This document shows, in pieces, positions 9,594 to 18,333 of a DNA stretch of 64,000 nucleotides. Both the position numbers and the translations under genes were made by a program. Source of the stretch: Rossellomorea vietnamensis (GTDB lineage Bacteria > Bacillota > Bacilli > Bacillales > Bacillaceae_B); assembly GCF_008180615.1 (NCBI RefSeq), contig NZ_VTEH01000009.1:16421-80420 (forward strand), written 5' to 3'. Positions within the stretch are counted from its first letter, which is position 1. The number at the start of each line of letters is the position of its first letter. The notes under the pieces were generated by a model. The model saw only the letters and a program-made list of their open reading frames with translations. It did not search any database and had not been told where the DNA came from.

Positions 9594-10112
9594 GTGAAAA
9601 TGTATGTTTATTTGACTAGCGGAACGCATGATTTCTTAAAAACACTTGAAAGCAAATACTCAGATCAGACTATGGTTTTGATGGATAATGCAGACACGGC
9701 TGTCCTTGTCCATGAAACAGAAGGTAAATCCGTTTTTCAGGAACCGAGACGCTATGAAGTAATTGACTCTTCAGGCTCATTCAAAAAGCACGGCTTCATT
9801 GTTATCAACAATATTCCTGTTTCTGATGAAGGGCGTCCTGTTTTTGAATATCGATTCAAGAACCGCGCAGGTTTAATAGAAGAAGTTGAAGGATTCATCG
9901 CAATCAGGGTTCTTCGTCCACTCGATTCCGATACTTACGCCATCTTGACACAATGGGAAGATGAGCACTCCTTCAAGAAGTGGCAGGATTCCCAGCAGTA
10001 TGCCAAGGCTCATGAAAAAAGAGGAACAGAAGACGGAGTGGACGCTCAAAGAAATATGTTCCCCCGCCCTTCCTATGTAACAAAATACAGCATCGCAGAA
10101 GACGAAGAGTAA
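9594..10112 (+). CDS. hmoB: haem-degrading monooxygenase HmoB (ABM domain)
   Basis: 172 aa, like YhgC/HmoB of B. subtilis, an IsdG-type enzyme that opens the haem ring and releases iron. The C-terminal antibiotic-biosynthesis-monooxygenase domain (about residues 65-155) contains FIAIRVLRPL, YAILTQWEDEHSFKKWQ and a His-containing AKAHEKRGTED segment. The N-terminal half is the family-specific extension once called TRAP-like (target of RNAIII-activating peptide). Start: GTG 9594 is 5 nt from AGGAG; ATG 9600 in the same frame is possible. Divergent from hemE, as in B. subtilis. Confidence 0.9.
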   Translation: MKMYVYLTSGTHDFLKTLESKYSDQTMVLMDNADTAVLVHETEGKSVFQEPRRYEVIDSSGSFKKHGFIVINNIPVSDEGRPVFEYRFKNRAGLIEEVEGFIAIRVLRPLDSDTYAILTQWEDEHSFKKWQDSQQYAKAHEKRGTEDGVDAQRNMFPRPSYVTKYSIAEDEE

Positions 10113-10287
10113 ACCAAATATAAAAATACTCCGCTCAGCAGCGCACGGATTTTAGTCCTCTCGTATGAGAGATAAAAGAATAACGAAAAAACGGCAGAGA
10201 TAAAATGAATTCTGCTGGCTGCAGGAGCCATGCAGCTGAATTGTCTAAAGAGTTGCAATCACCCCTTTTGCCGTGGTAAGCAAATAT

Positions 10288-10337
10288 CCCTTGGAGAAAA
10301 ATGGCGTTTTTTGCTTTTAATCTCTAAGGGGTTTTTT
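10288..10337 (+). terminator. terminator-like hairpin after hmoB
   Basis: Arms CCCTTGGAGA and TCTCTAAGGG with one G-U, a 23-nt A/T-rich inner part, then six T. It lies 175 nt after the hmoB stop; the space between holds no gene. Confidence 0.65.
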
Positions 10338-10356
10338 AGTGACATATATTTGAGCT

Positions 10357-10965
10357 GCTTCGGTCAGGAATGACTTATTTTCGTAGAGATATGTATGACG
10401 TTAGGGCTGCTTCGGTCGCGAGAGACGTTTTTTCGTTGAGATATGTATGATGTTGGGACTGCTTCGGTCGGGAGAGACGTATTTTCGTTGAGATAGGTAT
10501 GACGTTGGGGATGCTTCGGTCGCGAGAGACGTTTTTTCGTTGAGATATGTATGACGTTGGGCGTGCTTCGGTCGGGGACGACGTATTTTCGTTGAGATTT
10601 GTATGACGTTCGGCGTGCTTCGGTCACGAACGATGTATTTTCGGTGAGATATGTATGACGTTGGGGATGCTTCGGTCGCGAACGACGTATTTTCGTTGAG
10701 ATATGTATGACGTTGGGGATGCTTCGGTCGCGAACGACGTATTTTCGGTGAGATATGTATGATGTTGGGGATGCTTCGGTCGCGAACGACGTATTTTCGT
10801 TGAGATATGTATGACGTTGGGGATGCTTCGGTCGCGAACGACGGATTTTCGGTGAGATATGTATGACGTTGGGGATGCTTCGGTCGGGAGAGACGAATTT
10901 CCAGTGAGATATGCATGACGCTGGGCGTGCTTCGGTCGCGAACGACGTATTTTCTTCATTTAGAG
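10357..10965. repeat. 52-bp tandem repeat array A3 (GCTTCGGTC units)
   Basis: GCTTCGGTC starts at 10357, 10409 and so on to 10929: twelve units in exact 52-bp register. The consensus has TATGACGTT before and AACGACGTA after the GCTTCGGTC core, pairing with one A-A mismatch and one G-U, then TTTTCGTTGAGA. Because 52 is one more than a multiple of three, every frame reads the same three peptide phases; this explains the three parallel minus-strand open frames of up to 244 codons. I regard the array as non-coding. It sits between convergent hmoB and liaR. Confidence 0.93.
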
Positions 10966-11032
10966 TGCTTACAGGACCCGGATTCCATAACACTGCCTGA
11001 TTTCCAAACTGAGAATACATTCTTATCATTAC

Positions 11033-11072
11033 AAAAAGCCGGTCCGCAGTTTCAATTGTGGACCGGCTTTTT
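11033..11072. terminator. terminator of the lia operon
   Basis: Perfect stem AAAAAGCCGGTCC with GGACCGGCTTTTT around a 14-nt loop. It works on both strands and ends the minus-strand lia operon 43 nt after liaR. Confidence 0.9.
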
Positions 11073-11115
11073 CTTTTATTAAATATAGGTCCTTTCAAGA
11101 ACCTGCTCCCTGCTG

Positions 11116-11766
11116 TTATTTCCCGGGACCATTAAGCAATATACCATTCCGGTTGGCATAAATGGCTGCCTGTGTACGATCGGCCACTCCCAATTTACTG
11201 AGGATATTGCTGACATGTGTTTTGGTCGTTTTCACCCCTATAAACAACTCCTCAGAAATTTCCTGATTGGTCATCCCTTCGCCAAGACATTTCAGAACTT
11301 CTATTTCCCTGGCAGTCAAATCCTCATGCAGCTTCTTTACCTGCGGCCTGAACCTGTTCATCATCTTATCTGCAACCTTCGGGGCAATCACACTTTCCCC
11401 TTTGGCTGCCTTATAGACTGCAGAGGTAACTTCCTCAGCGCTCGCTGTTTTCAATAAATAGCTATGGGCACCTGCTTCGATTGCAGGAAAGACTTTCTCA
11501 TCATCATAATAGCTTGTAAGTATAATAATTTTACATTCCGGCAGAAACGTAAGAATTTCCTGTGTGGCTTCAATTCCATTTCCGTTCTCCATTAATAGAT
11601 CCATCAAAATGACCTGCGGCTGGTATAGCTTCGCGAGTTTAACCGCTTCATTTCCACTGGAAGCTTCCCCCAGGAATTCAATTCTTTCTTCGGTAAGCAG
11701 GTAGGTTTTCATCCCCAGCCTGACCATTTCATGATCATCGACGATCATTACCTTAATTTTATCCAT
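11116..11766 (-). CDS. liaR: LiaR-type response regulator (NarL family)
   Basis: 216 aa. Receiver domain (1-120) with the acid pocket VMIVDDHEMVR, phosphoacceptor Asp in VILMDLLMENG and Lys in SYLLKT. The C-terminal LuxR/NarL helix-turn-helix (about 145-205) reads LTAREIEVLKCLGEGMTNQEI and GVKTTKTHVSNIL. Partner of LiaS; together they respond to lipid-II-cycle antibiotics and envelope stress in Firmicutes (VraR in staphylococci). It overlaps liaS by 8 bp and is the last gene of the operon. Confidence 0.92.
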   Translation of the reverse strand: MDKIKVMIVDDHEMVRLGMKTYLLTEERIEFLGEASSGNEAVKLAKLYQPQVILMDLLMENGNGIEATQEILTFLPECKIIILTSYYDDEKVFPAIEAGAHSYLLKTASAEEVTSAVYKAAKGESVIAPKVADKMMNRFRPQVKKLHEDLTAREIEVLKCLGEGMTNQEISEELFIGVKTTKTHVSNILSKLGVADRTQAAIYANRNGILLNGPGK

Positions 11767-12814
11767 TCCCGCTCTCTCCCTCTTCTTTTAAAGGAATTCT
11801 AATATTAATATATGTTCCTTCGTTTTCCTTGGATCGAATTTGAAAGACACCGCCAATTTCTTCACACCGCTCTCTCATGGTTTGCAGGCCGTAGGAAGTC
11901 ATTTTTTGCTGATTAACGCTGAAGCCTTTTCCATTATCGCTGATATACAAGTTCAAGGTCGAGTCGATCCTTTTGGTTGATATCTTAATTTGGGTAGCTT
12001 CTGCGTGGCGAAGGATATTCGAAATCCCCTCTTGCACAATACGGAACAGATGTGCTTCCGTTCCCTTTGTCAGACCTTCTAAATGGTCCAGCTCAGGCGT
12101 AATTTCAATGGGGGTTTTTTCTATTAACTCCCGTATGAGCTTCTTTAACCCTTCTGCCAGATTTTCTCCCTTAAGATCTATTGGCCTTAAGTGAAGCAGC
12201 AGGGCCCTCATCTCTCCTTGCGCTTTTGCAGCAATTTCGGCAACCTGCTGTAAAATCGGTTCTGCCTCCTTGGGTTTATTTCTCACCGTTCTAACTGCTG
12301 CTGATGACAGCATATTAAGAGCGAACAACTGCTGGCTGACAGAATCATGCAAGTCTCTTGCAAGCCTGTGTCTTTCTTCCATTACAGCAGCCTGATGAGC
12401 CTGGTCTGCTAATTCCGATTTCTCATCAGCCAGTCTTTGCAGGATCTTTACCTGTTCTTGTATATATACAGCCAGTTGATTCAGCTCGTCCGTTATGATC
12501 CCAATTTCATCTTGCTTGCTGTCATCCACCCTGGCAGAAAACCGGCCGCTTCTTAAAACAGAGACAAAAGTTGAGATATCATCAAGCCTCCCTTTGAACA
12601 AGGAGCCGGTCCTGATCCCAAAGTAGATGCTGAGCGATGAAAATATTAAAAAAATCAGGAGAGTCAGGTAAAGAGAGCCTGCCAGAGTAATAGAAGGTGT
12701 CTCTGTAATCAGGAGATAAAATTGGATGATCAAAAAGAAGATCAGGGTACCCATTAATGCCATCATAAAAAAACTTCTAAAGAACCAAAAGCGAATATTC
12801 AATGATTTGCTCAA
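11759..12814 (-). CDS. liaS: LiaS-type sensor histidine kinase
   Basis: 351 aa from the preferred TTG start at 12814. The frame can begin three codons earlier at a GTG, but that codon abuts the AAGGGG ribosome site. Two membrane helices (about 12-35 and 45-67) with only a short extracytoplasmic loop, a HAMP-like linker, the HisKA_3 phosphoacceptor His in EERHRLARDLHDSVSQQLF, and an HATPase domain with RIVQEGISNILRHAEA and DNGKGF. An intramembrane-sensing kinase; LiaF from the adjacent gene normally keeps it inactive. Confidence 0.9.
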   Translation of the reverse strand: MSKSLNIRFWFFRSFFMMALMGTLIFFLIIQFYLLITETPSITLAGSLYLTLLIFLIFSSLSIYFGIRTGSLFKGRLDDISTFVSVLRSGRFSARVDDSKQDEIGIITDELNQLAVYIQEQVKILQRLADEKSELADQAHQAAVMEERHRLARDLHDSVSQQLFALNMLSSAAVRTVRNKPKEAEPILQQVAEIAAKAQGEMRALLLHLRPIDLKGENLAEGLKKLIRELIEKTPIEITPELDHLEGLTKGTEAHLFRIVQEGISNILRHAEATQIKISTKRIDSTLNLYISDNGKGFSVNQQKMTSYGLQTMRERCEEIGGVFQIRSKENEGTYINIRIPLKEEGESGNG

Positions 12815-12827
12815 TAGTGACACCCCT

Positions 12828-13634
12828 TCACACCTTATTGATCCTGACAGAGCCGATGGAGCACTCTATTATAATTTTCAACTTCTTCTCCGCCTGTTCA
12901 TATCCTGGAGACCGATAGCTTAGATTAGGTTTGATATCTGAAGACTTTTGACCAAAAATTTTAATATCTCCGATGCTTCCTGCCACATGAATATCAACTG
13001 GCAGATCTTCTGGAATCAACATTTTCACGTCTCCAATCCACCCTTTAATATAAATGGGTGTTTCCCCGTCAGGGACATATGCTTTGCTAATATCAAAATA
13101 ATAATCTCCAATCATGTTATAGAGCCGCATGGGCTCGAGCGGCCAGTTGGGCTCATTGAACTTTACATCGCCAATGATAAATCCCCGGTTTACTTTTGTC
13201 CTTTTTTTCTTACTTCCTTCATTATCCTTGGGATGATGAATATCTTCTTCATGGTCAAAAGGATAATCATCTGTAATCCTCACCCTTATTCCGCTTTTCT
13301 TCCATAACACCATGAAGGCAAACCCGATTAGTCCGACCGGCCACAATTTCCACCAGTCACCATAGCTGAATTCCATCACTTCAAACACATCGAGAAGTAT
13401 GAGTCCACCATAGATAAAAAGAAACAACCCCATGGTGAACTTCAGTGTTCTTTTCCATTTCAAACTTGTGTATAGCCACTTCGCTCCCTCAATAAAAATA
13501 AGAAAAGGAATGAATATGACAAATAACTGTTTTATTTCCAAGGAAATGACACCAATATTAATTAGAAGCACAACGATTCCTGTAAATAATAAGATTGCTG
13601 AGAAAAACCATTGTTTTCCGCCTGAGTTTTTCAA
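12828..13634 (-). CDS. liaF: LiaF-type inhibitor of the Lia stress response
   Basis: 268 aa. Four membrane helices in the first 110 residues, a charged cytoplasmic linker rich in DHEEDIHH and KKKR, then the C-terminal LiaF/DUF2154 beta domain (about 150-268), seen in repeated GDVK, GDYYF and GSIGDIKIFG strands. It represses LiaS in unstressed cells. The start is TTG 13634 with an AAAGGCGGTG ribosome site. First gene of liaFSR. The usual liaI/liaH effector genes are not upstream or elsewhere in the window. Confidence 0.88.
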   Translation of the reverse strand: MKNSGGKQWFFSAILLFTGIVVLLINIGVISLEIKQLFVIFIPFLIFIEGAKWLYTSLKWKRTLKFTMGLFLFIYGGLILLDVFEVMEFSYGDWWKLWPVGLIGFAFMVLWKKSGIRVRITDDYPFDHEEDIHHPKDNEGSKKKRTKVNRGFIIGDVKFNEPNWPLEPMRLYNMIGDYYFDISKAYVPDGETPIYIKGWIGDVKMLIPEDLPVDIHVAGSIGDIKIFGQKSSDIKPNLSYRSPGYEQAEKKLKIIIECSIGSVRINKV

Positions 13635-13710
13635 TTTTCACACCGCCTTTTACCATACTTTCTTCTTCGATGATTAATACAAAATCCCTTTAATTATTTT
13701 GCTTGTTTAA

Positions 13711-13825
13711 AAAGTCGAAGCGCCCTGGTCAGCCCCGACAGGCAAATGTTCTCAAGAAAAAAAGGCGGTCTCTCCTTTTATTCTCTTGGGGTTATTTGAC
13801 CCCGAGGAGCTTGGCGCTGGAACTG
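13711..13825. repeat. diverged Bacillus intergenic element
   Basis: It begins AAAGTCGAAGCGCCCTGGTC with CAGCCCCGACAGG and ends CCCGAGGAGCTTGGCGCTGG-AACTG, the same landmarks as the elements at 26611-27210, in degraded form. The rest of 13635-14149 holds no gene. Confidence 0.6.
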
Positions 13826-14019
13826 ATTGGGGTCCCTCACGTGAAATAAAATTAAAATCTAACTCAAACAAGTCTCAATACGTCCTAGAGACTTTAAGAT
13901 GAGCATTGGCAATACGATAAATATCTCTAACTTTCGGAAGCGTCCAATTAATAACACCTCAACTGATTACTAATAGTTTACCTTTACTTCCTCTCATATA
14001 AGAGGAGCAAGGGCAGGAT

Positions 14020-14117
14020 TCTGCCTCCGTCCAGAGGCGGATTTTTTCTTCATATTTCCTTCACCTTCACTTTTTCCATGAATATTCTGTAGTACAAAAA
14101 GGCAGATGCCCCTTTTT
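14020..14117 (+). terminator. two terminator-like hairpins upstream of yhfA
   Basis: TCTGCCTC-CGTCCA-GAGGCGGA followed by six T (14020-14047), and AAAAAGG-N8-CCTTTTT (14096-14117). Both lie upstream of the yhfA start and downstream of no plus-strand gene, so they may end a leader transcript or be remnants. Confidence 0.45.
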
Positions 14118-14149
14118 GAAGTGAAAATATCATGTGAGGGGGAGTATCC

Positions 14150-15544
14150 ATGCTGGTGGACTTGACTGCATTACACTGGCTGTATTTAGTTTTTATAGGG
14201 TTAATCATTGTTTTCATGGTATTTCGGAAGGATACGACCATCGTTTGTATCTCAGGAATCTTTCTCATTGCTCTTGCTGCCAGCGGTTCATTGACCAGTT
14301 CCGTCAGCAGTGTTTTTACAAGCTTCATCTTTGCCATCACAGAACTTCTATCCACCATACTGGTCATTTCAATTATTGTCGGAATGAGCAGAACTCTCAC
14401 AAAAACGGGAATCAATGATGTGATGATCAGTCCGTTTGCCAGACTGATTAAAACACCTGCTCTTGCTTATTGGACTATCGGTATCGTCATGATGCTGATT
14501 TCCTGGTTCTTCTGGCCATCTCCTGCAGTAGCCCTTCTAGGAGCAGTACTGGTTCCTGTTGCTCTGCGTGTCGGACTTCCAGCTTTAGGAATAGCGATGG
14601 CGATGAACTTATTCGGTCATGGAATTGCGCTTTCCGGCGACTTTGTCATACAGGCTGCCCCCAAGCTGACTGCAGATGCAGCAGGACTCCCGGTTTCGGA
14701 AGTAATCCAGGCGAGTATCCCTCTTGTTGCTGTTATGGGGATCGTTACAACGGCCACTGCATTCTTTCTTATAAAAAGAGATATGAAAAGAGGAATTTTG
14801 CGAGTTGAGGATTCCCAGATTCAAGAAATTGAAGTAGAAAAAGGACCGGAACTGCTGAGTTCAGGAGCGAAAAAATTTTTCGCATTGATGATTCCTGTGC
14901 TGTTTGCCTTGAATATCCTCGCCATGTTTCTGTTCAACCTGCAGGGAGGGGATGCCACGGCGCTGATTGGAGGAACATCGATTTTCATCTTGCTCATCAT
15001 CTCCCTTGCCGCTTACAAAGCAAAAGGACTAGAGCAAACCACAAGTTTCATTATCGATGGTTTTCAATTTGGGTTTAAAGTGTTTGGGCCTGTCATTCCT
15101 ATTGCGGCGTTCTTTTACTTAGGAGACTCTGGGTTTTCAACTATTATAGGAGAAGGGATTCTTCCTGAAGGTTCTGCTGGAATCGTCAATGATTTAGGAG
15201 GAGCTCTGGCAGCCGTTGTCCCTCTCTCCAAAGCTGTTGGTGCGGTAACCCTGACAACAGTCGGAGCCATAACCGGGTTGGATGGATCGGGATTTTCAGG
15301 AATCTCACTAACGGGTTCGGTGGCACTGCTCTTCTCTGACAGCATCGGTTCAGGAGCGGCTACACTGACCGCTCTCGGGCAGATTTCCGCCATCTGGATT
15401 GGCGGCGGAACCTTGGTCCCATGGGCTTTGATCCCTGCTGCAGCCATTTGCAATGTTGATCCGTTTGAATTGGCTAGAAGAAACTTGGTCCCCGTCTTAG
15501 TCGGCTTGACAGCGACTACTATCACGGCTATGTTTCTTATATAA
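14150..15544 (+). CDS. yhfA: YhfA-like membrane transporter (GntP/DcuC-like)
   Basis: 464 aa, about 12 hydrophobic helices over the whole length, without signal peptide or soluble domain. Helix patterns such as FWPSPAVALLGAVLVPVAL and the Gly-rich GDSGFSTIIGEGILP resemble the ion-transporter superfamily (gluconate, C4-dicarboxylate and Na/H antiporter types). It matches YhfA by length and by its place between yhgC and yhaA. Substrate unknown. GAGGGGGA ribosome site before ATG 14150. Convergent with the PAP2 phosphatase and sharing its terminator. Confidence 0.75.
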   Translation: MLVDLTALHWLYLVFIGLIIVFMVFRKDTTIVCISGIFLIALAASGSLTSSVSSVFTSFIFAITELLSTILVISIIVGMSRTLTKTGINDVMISPFARLIKTPALAYWTIGIVMMLISWFFWPSPAVALLGAVLVPVALRVGLPALGIAMAMNLFGHGIALSGDFVIQAAPKLTADAAGLPVSEVIQASIPLVAVMGIVTTATAFFLIKRDMKRGILRVEDSQIQEIEVEKGPELLSSGAKKFFALMIPVLFALNILAMFLFNLQGGDATALIGGTSIFILLIISLAAYKAKGLEQTTSFIIDGFQFGFKVFGPVIPIAAFFYLGDSGFSTIIGEGILPEGSAGIVNDLGGALAAVVPLSKAVGAVTLTTVGAITGLDGSGFSGISLTGSVALLFSDSIGSGAATLTALGQISAIWIGGGTLVPWALIPAAAICNVDPFELARRNLVPVLVGLTATTITAMFLI

Positions 15545-15572
15545 TCGGCAGCCTTTTTGACTTACACTAAAA

Positions 15573-15621
15573 AAGATGAACCTCAAGAGTGAGGGGAAAG
15601 CCCGCTCTTGAGGTTCATCTT
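15573..15621. terminator. shared bidirectional terminator of yhfA and the PAP2 gene
   Basis: A 17-bp perfect stem (AAGATGAACCTCAAGAG with its complement) and a 15-nt loop. The stop codon and last codons of the minus-strand PAP2 gene lie inside the stem, so one hairpin serves both convergent genes. Confidence 0.85.
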
Positions 15622-16221
15622 ATTAATAACATTATTTTTTAGTTTAAGATATACATACTCGCATAGAACATAATAGGAAAATCCAATCAGAAAACCGGCA
15701 AGTACATCTGATGGATAGTGCGCAGCGTCCACAACCCTGCTGAGACCTGTCAAAAGCGCCAAAGATACAGCAGCTGCATAAACAGCGAATCTGCCTTTTT
15801 CGGAACTGATCACTTCTGAAATAAAGAAAGCCAGCACCAGCATAAAGATAAGGCCAACCATCGCGTGGCCGCTTGGAAAACTAAATCCTTCTTCGCCATG
15901 CAATGCTTCGGGTCTTCCTCTTTCCACTGCTGTTTTCAAAAATTTATTTATTAAATTTCCTCCGCCGATGGCCAAAACAGTAAATATGATGCCGATAAAA
16001 TTTCGTTCTTTAAAAGCCAGCCATAGTATCAGAATTACACTGACCGAACCAATGACCAATTCACTTCCCATTAAAGAAAAATACAGCAAAAAAGGTGCCT
16101 TTTCCAATAAGGAAAAGAGCGGCTGATCAAACCAATGTATGTAATCTGTTGAGATTAGTAAAAGAACTGCCATGAACGCAGTAAACGTTATCCAACCCCA
16201 TATGATTTTTTTCTTGAACAT
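15583..16221 (-). CDS. PAP2-family membrane phosphatase
   Basis: 212 aa with about six helices. The three PAP2 motifs are complete: KTAVERGRP (about 108-116), FPSGH (about 127-131) and SRVVDAAHYPSD (about 171-182). Such enzymes dephosphorylate lipid phosphates, for example undecaprenyl pyrophosphate or phosphatidylglycerol phosphate, on the outer membrane face. The exact substrate cannot be told. Strong GAGGTG ribosome site before ATG 16221. It is not in the corresponding B. subtilis segment and looks like a local insertion between yhfA and yhaA. Confidence 0.88.
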   Translation of the reverse strand: MFKKKIIWGWITFTAFMAVLLLISTDYIHWFDQPLFSLLEKAPFLLYFSLMGSELVIGSVSVILILWLAFKERNFIGIIFTVLAIGGGNLINKFLKTAVERGRPEALHGEEGFSFPSGHAMVGLIFMLVLAFFISEVISSEKGRFAVYAAAVSLALLTGLSRVVDAAHYPSDVLAGFLIGFSYYVLCEYVYLKLKNNVINKMNLKSGLSPHS

Positions 16222-16368
16222 ATTTCACCTCCCCCTATATGTTTTAACATACTTTGAAGTCTTGGCGCTATACAGAATTATCCTCAGCAAATTATTGAAT
16301 GTAATGATATAATATTCTTAATTTTCATATATATAGCAACAGTCATGACGTTTTAGGGAGGAAAGAGA

Positions 16369-17541
16369 ATGCTTAATCGATTGTATGAAAGACTTGAAAG
16401 TGACTGGGAGGAAATGATAGAAATCAGGCGTTACCTCCATCAGCATCCGGAAGTATCATTTAAAGAGAAAAAAACTGCTCAATATATTGTTGATTTCTAT
16501 CGGAACCTGGATATCGAAGTAACAGAGGGAGTTGGCGGCAATGGTGTCGTTGCGAGGATTCAAGGAGAAAAGCCTGGGAAAACAATTGCTTTAAGAGCTG
16601 ATTTCGATGCTCTTCCTATCCAAGATGAAAAAGAGGTCCCCTACCGTTCTAAAGTAGACGGAGTCATGCATGCTTGCGGCCATGATGGACATACAGCCAC
16701 ATTACTGGTACTGGCAAGGGCTATGAATGAAATCAAGGCAGAACTGCCGGGGTCCTATGTATTTATCCATCAGCACGCAGAGGAATATGCACCTGGAGGA
16801 GCAAAACCAATGGTGGAAGCTGGCTGCCTCGAAGGAGTCGATGCTGTATTCGGCACACATCTCTGGGCCAGCGAGCCGGTTGGTAAAATTCAATACCGCA
16901 CAGGTCCCATTATGGCGGCGGCTGACAGATTCGAAATAACAATACAAGGTGCCGGAGGACATGGAGCCCAGCCTCATAAGACAAAAGATTCTATTGTAAT
17001 TGCATCACAATTGGTCGGTACTCTTCAGCAGATTGTCAGCCGCAGAGTGAACCCTATTGAACCTGCTGTTGTCACCATAGGCTCGTTTATAGCAGAAAAT
17101 GCTTTTAATGTTATTGCGGATACAGCCAAATTGGTCGGTACTGTCCGGACATTCAGTGAAGAAACCAGGGATTTCATTATCAGTGAAATGGAAAGAATCA
17201 TTAAGGGGGCCTGCTTCTCAGCTGACTGTTCCTATACCTTTAACTATGATAAAGGCTACCCAGCTGTGGTAAACCACAAGGAGGAAACAGAGCATCTTAT
17301 CGATGTTGCAGAAGGAGTAAAAGGAGTCAGTAAAGTAGAAGAGTGTGAGATGCAGATGGGGGGAGAAGACTTCGCTTACTATCTGCAAGAAGTTCCGGGC
17401 ACCTTTTTCTTTACTGGCGCAAAGCCTGAGGGAGTCGACATTCCTTATCCCCATCATCATCCAAAATTCGATTTTAATGAGAAAGCAATGCTGACCGCTG
17501 CATGTGTTTTGGCCAGTGCGGCTGTCACTTACGCAGGGTAA
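16369..17541 (+). CDS. yhaA: M20-family amidohydrolase YhaA
   Basis: 390 aa. Metal-dependent N-acyl-amino-acid amidohydrolase or aminoacylase family. Motifs: RRYLHQHPEVSFKE near the N-terminus, metal-binding HACGHDGHTA, catalytic Glu in HQHAEE, the lid-domain segment GAGGHGAQPHKTKD and the C-terminal metal site MGGEDFAYYLQ with PHHHPKFDF. Cytosolic, no signal peptide. GGGAGGAAAG ribosome site. Its position next to ecsC and yhfA supports YhaA. Followed by its own terminator. Confidence 0.9.
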   Translation: MLNRLYERLESDWEEMIEIRRYLHQHPEVSFKEKKTAQYIVDFYRNLDIEVTEGVGGNGVVARIQGEKPGKTIALRADFDALPIQDEKEVPYRSKVDGVMHACGHDGHTATLLVLARAMNEIKAELPGSYVFIHQHAEEYAPGGAKPMVEAGCLEGVDAVFGTHLWASEPVGKIQYRTGPIMAAADRFEITIQGAGGHGAQPHKTKDSIVIASQLVGTLQQIVSRRVNPIEPAVVTIGSFIAENAFNVIADTAKLVGTVRTFSEETRDFIISEMERIIKGACFSADCSYTFNYDKGYPAVVNHKEETEHLIDVAEGVKGVSKVEECEMQMGGEDFAYYLQEVPGTFFFTGAKPEGVDIPYPHHHPKFDFNEKAMLTAACVLASAAVTYAG

Positions 17542-17548
17542 CATGGAT

Positions 17549-17576
17549 GCCGGTACTTTTTTGTGCCGGCTTTTTT
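17549..17576 (+). terminator. yhaA terminator
   Basis: GCCGGTAC and GTGCCGGC around a T6 loop, followed by six T. Confidence 0.9.
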
Positions 17577-17711
17577 AATTTAGAGTCACGATCTTCAAAA
17601 TAGCTTATCGAACGAGGTTGCTATCCTGCGAAAAACAAAAAAAAGATGTGCCCCGTTCTCCACAAGAGTGCACTGAAATTATACTGAATTTCAATATCAA
17701 TTCTCTTTAAC

Positions 17712-17767
17712 AAAGAAAGAGTCAACGATACTTCCTTGAACCAGAAGAAGGGTTGACTTTTTTCTTT
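17712..17767. terminator. second hairpin after yhaA
   Basis: Outer arms AAAGAAAGAGTCAAC and GTTGACTTTTTTCTTT around 25 nt. No gene ends directly before it. It may be a relic terminator; nothing else is recognisable at 17577-17939. Confidence 0.5.
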
Positions 17768-17939
17768 GAATCCATGAAATCCATTAAATGGGCTGCTCTC
17801 TTTACCCCGCTGGCTTTAGAATCTTTTAATGATTTTTAGAACATTCGCCAGCCGGGCCTGGAAAGATACCGATTCAAGGATCTGGAATAGACTAGCAGTA
17901 CCCAACAGCCAATTTCAGCAATATGGCTAGTAATATAGA

Positions 17940-18126
17940 GGTAAAAATTCCCCTTATTTACTAAAAAGCATGTAAATACAGCTTAAATAGCGGGAGAAAT
18001 TTCCCTTATTTGACTTCAAACATTAGAAAATAGGTGCTATTTCTTCAGATAAGGGGAAAAACTCCCTCTATTTACTCCAGCTTGAGCTTAGAAATTGCAA
18101 TTAACGGGAAAAACTCCCCTTATTTT
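17940..18126. repeat. array A4 of CCCTTATTT hairpin repeats
   Basis: Four units of the type AAATAGCGGGAGAAATTTCC-CTTATTT; the CCCT/CCCTTATTT landmark is at 17952, 18003-18005, 18064 and 18117, with steps near 52, 61 and 53. Arms such as AATAAGGGGA and TCCCCTTATT are complementary. Related hairpins recur at 49874-50070. Located between convergent yhaA and ecsC; 18127-18333 shows nothing else. Confidence 0.7.
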
Positions 18127-18333
18127 TACCGCTGGGTACTTAATTAAGAAAATGACAAACCGCTTTCGCTTTAAAGTCCACTCCACCTGTGCCAGCCCAA
18201 TGGAGTCGTATACCTTGAATGGAAGCCAACACTTTTGGTAATACCTGCTTATTATATTTTAATTGGACTTTTTCAGTGTCCCTGCTTACCAAACGGGGTG
18301 CAACTTAAAAAAAGCTGCTGTAAAACAACATTA

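Noticed and set aside
10364..11098. Minus-strand open frames of 244, 171 and 111 codons with repeated RSRPKHPQRHTYL peptides
   Set aside because: They lie in the 52-bp array; all three frames are open because the unit lacks stop codons and 52 is not divisible by three. No ribosome site and no preferred frame.
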